This document shows positions 58,804-64,000 of a stretch of DNA of 64,000 nucleotides, piece after piece. Position 1 is the stretch's first letter. Every line of letters starts with the position of its first letter. The stretch is from Daphnia carinata (lineage: Eukaryota; Arthropoda; Branchiopoda; Diplostraca; Daphniidae). Under the pieces are notes generated by a model. It was not told the DNA's origin. It saw nothing but the letters and a program-made list of their open reading frames with translations, and did no database searches. A program made the position numbers and the translations under genes. The stretch covers positions 4,558,424 to 4,622,423 of the forward strand of contig NC_081334.1 in assembly GCF_022539665.2 (NCBI RefSeq), written 5' to 3'.

Positions 58804-61800
58804 ATGTCGTCGACTGATGCCGTAAATGTCGACGGCATCCAATTCGATCGTAATGCTTTGCTTGGTACAGGTGTCTACGGTGAAGTGTATCGTGGTACGT
58901 ATAAAAATCAAAGTATAGCAGTCAAACGAATTCTGAAGACAAGAGTTCAACAACATGCGAACAAGTTGAAAATTCTGCAGGAGTTAAACCATACCAATTT
59001 TGTAAAACTTCTTCACTTCGCGAACGATGGCGATTTCAAGTAAGACTATTACGTAATAACTTTCATTTAAAAAGAGAATATCCATACGAATATTGGCGTT
59101 TCAGTTACTTTGCTTTGGAATTGTGCGACGCATCGTTGAATCAGGTGTTTCTGAATCAAGACGATCCTCGGAAATACAAAGGACCTGCATTACCAAAGCC
59201 TATCGATGTTTTCTTGCAATTAGCTTGGGGCCTCCAATATATTCACGCACTGAAAGTAATCCACGGAAACATTAAACCTGAAAATATTCTCATTTCTGTG
59301 AAACCTACTGACCGTGACGAAGAGGTAAGGATCAAGTGGGCTGATTTTGGATTGTCACGAGAAGTGGGTGAACGAGGAACAATGACAATGAGAGGAATCA
59401 AAGGGACTCTACTTTGGTTTTCTCCCGAAGTGATGGAAATTATGGGCAGAAATTTGCGCATTGAGGAAAGTGAAGGCTCAATCAAAAGCGATGTTTATGC
59501 AGAGGGCCTCGTGTTCGGTTACATTCTCTTGAAAGGAAGACATATCTACGGCGAAGATGATTTCGCTATTGCGGCGAACATAATGCAGAACAATCCAGTT
59601 AACATGAGTGGTAAGTTATTTCTTGAAGTAGATCATATAACTCAATCACGATCATTAAATGTTTCAAAATTTTTACAAGCAGAGATTCACCAGAAGCATT
59701 TCGCACGTAACTTAATAGAACGAATGCTGACCAAGTCACCTGATACAAGAATTACATCTAATGAAGTTGTTAATCAACTTCAATCCATCAAAATCAAGGT
59801 AATAAAGTCGCACAAGTTTAAGACCTTCTCCATCAATGCGTTTTCTAATAAATGTTTTTCATTCAGCTTATGAAAGAAGAAGAAAACCTGTTTCGACTAT
59901 GTACAGAAGAGTGTCCAACAACAGATTTTAGGAATAACATCGAATCTTTAATGCAACTCGGCTTCGACATAAATGTAAAGAATAACATGGGATGGAATGC
60001 GCTTCATGTTTCATGTTCTGAAAATTCAAGTCCATACTTACTCGATGCGATTAAACTCTTGATCGAATTCGGCATCGACAAAAACGCAAAAACCGACGAT
60101 GGATTCAATGCGCTCCATTTTTTGTGTTTAAACAATTCCAGCACACACTTAATCGATGCGATTCAACTCTTAATCGAACTGGGCATCGAGAAAAACGCAA
60201 AAACCGACGGAGGATTCAATGCGCTCCATCTTTTGTGTTTAAACAATTCAAGCCCACACTTAACCGATGCGATTCAACTGTTAATCGAACTGGGCATCGA
60301 CAAGGACGCAAAGGACGATATGGGATCCAATGCGCTCCATCTTTTGTGTAAAAACAATTCAAGCCCACACTTAATAAACGCAATTCAACTGTTGATTGGA
60401 CTTGGCATCGACAAGGACGCAAGGGATAACAATGGACGCAATGCGCTCCATTTTTTGAGTTTAAACAATTCCAACACACACATAACCGATGCGATTAAAT
60501 TATTGATTGAACTCGGGATCGACAAAAACGCAAAAACTGACGGTGGATTCAATGCGATCCATCTTTTGTGTTTAAACAATTCAAGCCCCCACTTAACTGA
60601 TGCGGTTCAACTCTTGATTCAACTCGGTATCGACAAGGACGCAAGGGATAACGATGGATGGAATGCGCTACATCTTTTGTGTTATAATAATTCAAGCCCA
60701 CACTTAGCCGATGCGATTAAACTCTTGATTGAAATCGGCATCGACAAAAACGCAAAAACCGACGACGGACTCAATGCGCTCCATTTTTTGTGTTTAAACA
60801 ATTCCAGCACACACTTAATCGATGCGATTCAACTCTTAATCGAACTGGGCATCGAGAAAAACGCAAAAACCAACAATGGTTCCAATGCGCTCCATCTTTT
60901 GTGTAAAAACAATTCAAGCCCACACTTAATTGATGCCATTCAAATCTTAATCGAACTGGGCATCGAGAAAAACGCAAAAACCGACGATGGATGGAATGCG
61001 CTCCAACTTTTGTGTTTAAAAAATTCAAGCCCACACTTAACCGATGCGATTAAACTCTTGATTGAACTCGGCATCGACAAAAACGCAAAAACCATCGATG
61101 GTTCCAATGCGCTTTATGCTTTGTGTTTTAATAATTCAAACCCACACTTAATAAGCGCAATTCAATTGTTGATCGAGCTAGGCATCGACAAGGACGCAAG
61201 GGATAACCAAGGATGTAATGCGCTTCATGTTTTGTGTTCTTACAATTCAAGCAAACATTTAATCGATGCGATTCAACTGTTAATCGAACTGGGCATCGAC
61301 AAGGACGCAAAGGACGATATGGGATTAAACGCGCTCCATTTTTTGTGTTTAAAAAATTCAAGCCCACACTTAACCGATGCGATTAAACTCTTGATTGAAC
61401 TCGGCATTGACAAAAACGCAAAAACAAATGCTGGATCCAACGTGCTTCTCGTTTTGTGTTGTAATAATTCAAGCCCACACTTAATAAGCGCAATTCAACT
61501 GTTAATTGGACTTGGCATCGACAAGGACGCAAGGGATAACAATGGATGGAATGCGCTCCATCTTTTGTGTTCTAGGATTTCAAGCCCACACTTAATAAAC
61601 GCAATTCAACTGCTGGTCGAAGTGGGCGTCGACAAGGACGCAAAAACAAATGCTGGATCCAACGTGTTTCATGTTTTGTGTTGTAATAATTCAAGCCCAC
61701 ACTTAATAAGCGCAATCCAACTGTTGATTAAACTTGGCATCGACAAGGACGCAAGGGATAACAATGGATGTAATGCGCTTCACGTTTTGTGTTCGAACAA

Positions 61801-64000
61801 TTCAATCCCAGACTTAAAAAACGCAATTCAACTGTTGATCAAACTGGGCATCGACAAGGGCGCAAGGGATAACAATGGATGGAATGCGCTCCATGTTTTG
61901 TGTTCTAACAATTCAAGTCCTCAATTAACCGATGGGATTAAACTCTTGGGTGCACGCGGCATGGACACGGCCGCAGAAACAAATGATGGATTCAACGCGC
62001 TTCATCTTTTGTGTTATAATAATTCAAGCCCACACTTAATAAACGCAATTCAACTGTTGATTGGGCTTCGCATCGACAAGGACGCAAGGGATTACGACGG
62101 ACGCAATGCGCTCCATTTTTTGTGTAATAATAATTCAAGCCCACACTTAACTGATGCGATTAAACTCTTGATTAAACGCGGCATCGACAAAAACGCAAAA
62201 ACCGACGATGGATTCAATGCGCTTCATACTTTGTGTTTTAATAATTCAAACCCACACGTAACAAGCGCAATTCAATTGTTGATCGAGCTGGGTATCGACA
62301 AGGACGCAAAAACAAATGCTGGATCCAACGTGCTTCATGTTTTGTGCCGCAATAATTCAAGCCCACACTTAATAAGCGCAATCCAACTGTTGATTGGAAT
62401 TGGCATCGACAAGGACGCACGGGATAACAATGGATGCAATGCGCTCCATCTTTTGTGTTATAATAATTCAAGCCCACACTTAGTCGATGCGATTAAACAC
62501 TTGATTGAACTCGGTATCGACACAAACGTAAAAACCGATGATGGATTCAATGCGCTCCATATTTTGTGTAAAAACAATTTCAGTCAACAATTAACCGATG
62601 CCATTCAAATTTTGATCGAACTCGGCATCGACAAGGACGCAAAGGATAACACGGGGTCGAATGCGCTTCATTTTTTGTGTTCACACAATTTAAGCGCACA
62701 CTTAACCGATGCGATTAAACTCTTGATCGAGCTCGGTATCGATAAAAACGAAAAGGATAACAAAGGATGGAATGCTCTACATCTTTTATGTTCTAACAAC
62801 TCAATTCCTCACTTAACCGATGCGATTAAACTCTTGATCGAGCTCGGTATCGATAAAAACGAAAAGGATAACAAGGGATGGAATGCTCTACATCTTCTAT
62901 GTTCTAACAACTCAATTCCTCACTTAACCGATGCGATTAAACTCTTGATCGAACTCGATATCGACAAAGACGCAAAAACCGACGCTGGATGCAATGCGCT
63001 TCATCTTTTGTGTTTAAACAATTCAAGCCCACACTTGATCGATGCGGTGCTACTCTTGATTGAACTCGGCATCGATAAGAACGCAAAGAATACCAATGGA
63101 TGGAATGCGCTTCATGTTTTGTGTTATAATAATTCAAGCCCACACTTAATAAACGCAATTCAACTCTTGATCGCACTGGGCATTGAAAAGGACGCAATTG
63201 ATAACAATGGATGGAATGCGCTCCATATTCTGTGTTTTAGCAATTCAAGTCCTCATTTAACCGATGCCATTCAACTCTTGATTGAACTCGGCATCGACAA
63301 AAACGCAAAAACCTACGATGGATGCAATGCGCTTGATATTCTGTATTATAAGAGTTCAAGTCCTCAATCAACAGATGCCATTAAACTCCTGACCGAACTC
63401 GGCGTCCACGTCAACGCAAAAGACACGTATAGGAACAAATCGTCCGTTTACTTTTGGAATACAACAGATGAAATCCCATCCCATGAATATAGGGTTGGAC
63501 AAAACGAAAAAAGCGACACACCTAAATTTCCATATGAATTGTTTTCAAATTTTGTTGCTAAACTAAAATATAGAACGTATGAAGATGAAAACATATTTCA
63601 TTTTACACATCCTGGGGAAAAAATGAGTCAATCCATTTGTTCGATTCAGTTCGTTGACGAAGAAGGACGTCAGGTGCGTCCTAATACGTTTTTCCCTCTT
63701 CTACAGGGAGAAAGCGAAATATCCATTCAATATTATAACGAAGCGAACATAAGGGCAAAGAATAAACGTAATGCACTCCATGATTTGTGTCGACGCAATT
63801 CAAGCTCAAATTTAATCAATGAAATAAAACGCTTGATCGACAGCGGGTACAAGGTAAATGGCAAGGACAAAGACGGAGGGAACGCGCTTCATTACTTGTG
63901 TCGATACAATTCCAGTTCAGACTTGAGGAGAGTAATTCAAATTTTAATCGACAACGGAATCAACGTGGAAGAAAAGACCAACGATGGATGGAATGCGCTC
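58804..64000 (+). CDS. IRE1/RNase L-type kinase domain fused to a long ankyrin-like array, copy B (partial)
   Basis: Exons 58804-59039, 59105-59610, 59683-59798 and 59867 to the window edge, with the same introns as copy A (65, 72, 68 bp). I read the last exon codon by codon: it is open for all 1378 codons to 64000, so at least 1664 residues are visible and the 3' end is missing. The kinase part keeps the canonical glycine loop GTGVYGEV (unlike copy A), AVKRIL and DFG, but has the same HGNIKPEN in place of HRD. The Met1 codon of copy A is ATC here, which favours the MSSTDAV start. After 31 repeats comes a 333-bp linker in which the donor of copy A's fourth intron is absent and the intron-equivalent sequence is read as coding, then further ankyrin-like units. 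Confidence 0.82.
59990..63430 (+). repeat. Thirty-one 111-bp ankyrin-like units in exact register, copy B
   Basis: The first unit starts at 59990 and the last at 63320; every unit I checked falls on a multiple of 111 bp. Unit consensus is close to NALHLLCxNNSSPHLIDAIK then LLIELGIDKDAK. Unit 24 (62543, with NNFSQQLTDAIQ) corresponds to unit 3 of copy A, so most extra units lie between ancestral units 2 and 3. Units 26 and 27 (62765 and 62876) are nearly identical in DNA. Confidence 0.93.
63764..64000 (+). repeat. Further ankyrin-like units, copy B, cut by window edge
   Basis: Units start at 63764, 63875 and 63986, again 111 bp apart. They match the exon 5 array of copy A (NALHDLCRRNSSSNLINEIK against copy A's PLHFLCQNNSRSNLINEIK). 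Confidence 0.85.

Larger units (their letters stand above)
55783..64000 (+). repeat. Segmental duplication, copy B (continues past window)
   Basis: Direct repeat of the segment beginning at 39629, about 16.15 kb downstream. It begins within the upstream flank of the small membrane protein gene, so only that gene's promoter side was copied. It carries a MITE (56019-56536) and a greatly enlarged ankyrin array not found in copy A. Confidence 0.9.

Noticed and set aside
60124-63197. Minus-strand and shifted plus-strand frames of 60-90 codons across the ankyrin array
   Set aside because: They recur once per repeat phase and are antisense or out-of-frame shadows of the coding array.
59990-63430. 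Regular 111-bp direct repeats considered as a satellite or CRISPR-like array
   Set aside because: The units are codon-phased, open in frame over more than 4 kb and encode ankyrin-like repeats. Arrays of this kind in an intron-containing genome are coding repeats.

Overview
The window looks like arthropod nuclear DNA, most likely a branchiopod crustacean of the Daphnia type. Pointers are many short (about 60-75 bp) GT-AG introns between compact exons, animal-only families (C1-DH-PH RhoGEF, class C GPCR, Vasa with a CCHC knuckle) and many small non-autonomous repeats. The species call is inference.

Layout. (1) 1-14126, plus strand: most of a large RhoGEF gene (C1, DH, PH, coiled coil) in 20 visible coding exons; its 5' end lies outside the window or is unresolved, and one PH exon carries a 1-bp frameshift. 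(2) 15447-32592: a giant imperfect palindrome, two arms of about 7.9 kb around a 0.75 kb spacer, carrying mirrored copies of a piggyBac-like MITE, tRNA-like SINE heads and a 23-bp minisatellite. It sits between two convergent genes. (3) 32925-35854, minus strand: a complete five-exon class C GPCR of 889 residues. (4) 38579-39630, minus strand: a small putative membrane protein gene. (5) 39629-46884 and 55783-64000: two direct copies of a divergent gene pair. The minus-strand gene encodes a HEPN-like protein with an R-N-x3-H motif. The plus-strand gene encodes an IRE1/RNase L-type kinase with an altered catalytic loop (HGN), fused to long 37-residue ankyrin-like repeat arrays. (6) 46885-55782, between the copies: a repeat- and pseudogene-rich stretch with a RhoGEF fragment, a broken vasa-like DEAD-box gene, SINE-like pieces and orphan exons.

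The most interesting part is the duplicated pair. RNase L joins ankyrin repeats, an IRE1-type kinase-like domain and a HEPN-superfamily (KEN) RNase in one protein. Here an IRE1-type kinase-like domain and ankyrin-like repeats are in one gene with no KEN domain visible, and a separate HEPN-like gene lies head to head with it. Both copies keep matching splice sites and open frames. Their ankyrin arrays differ greatly: 9 units of 111 bp in copy A against 31 in exact register in copy B, whose frame is open to the window edge. A shared function is a hypothesis.

All gene models are hand-built from reading frames and splice consensus. Family names come from motif recognition without database searches.
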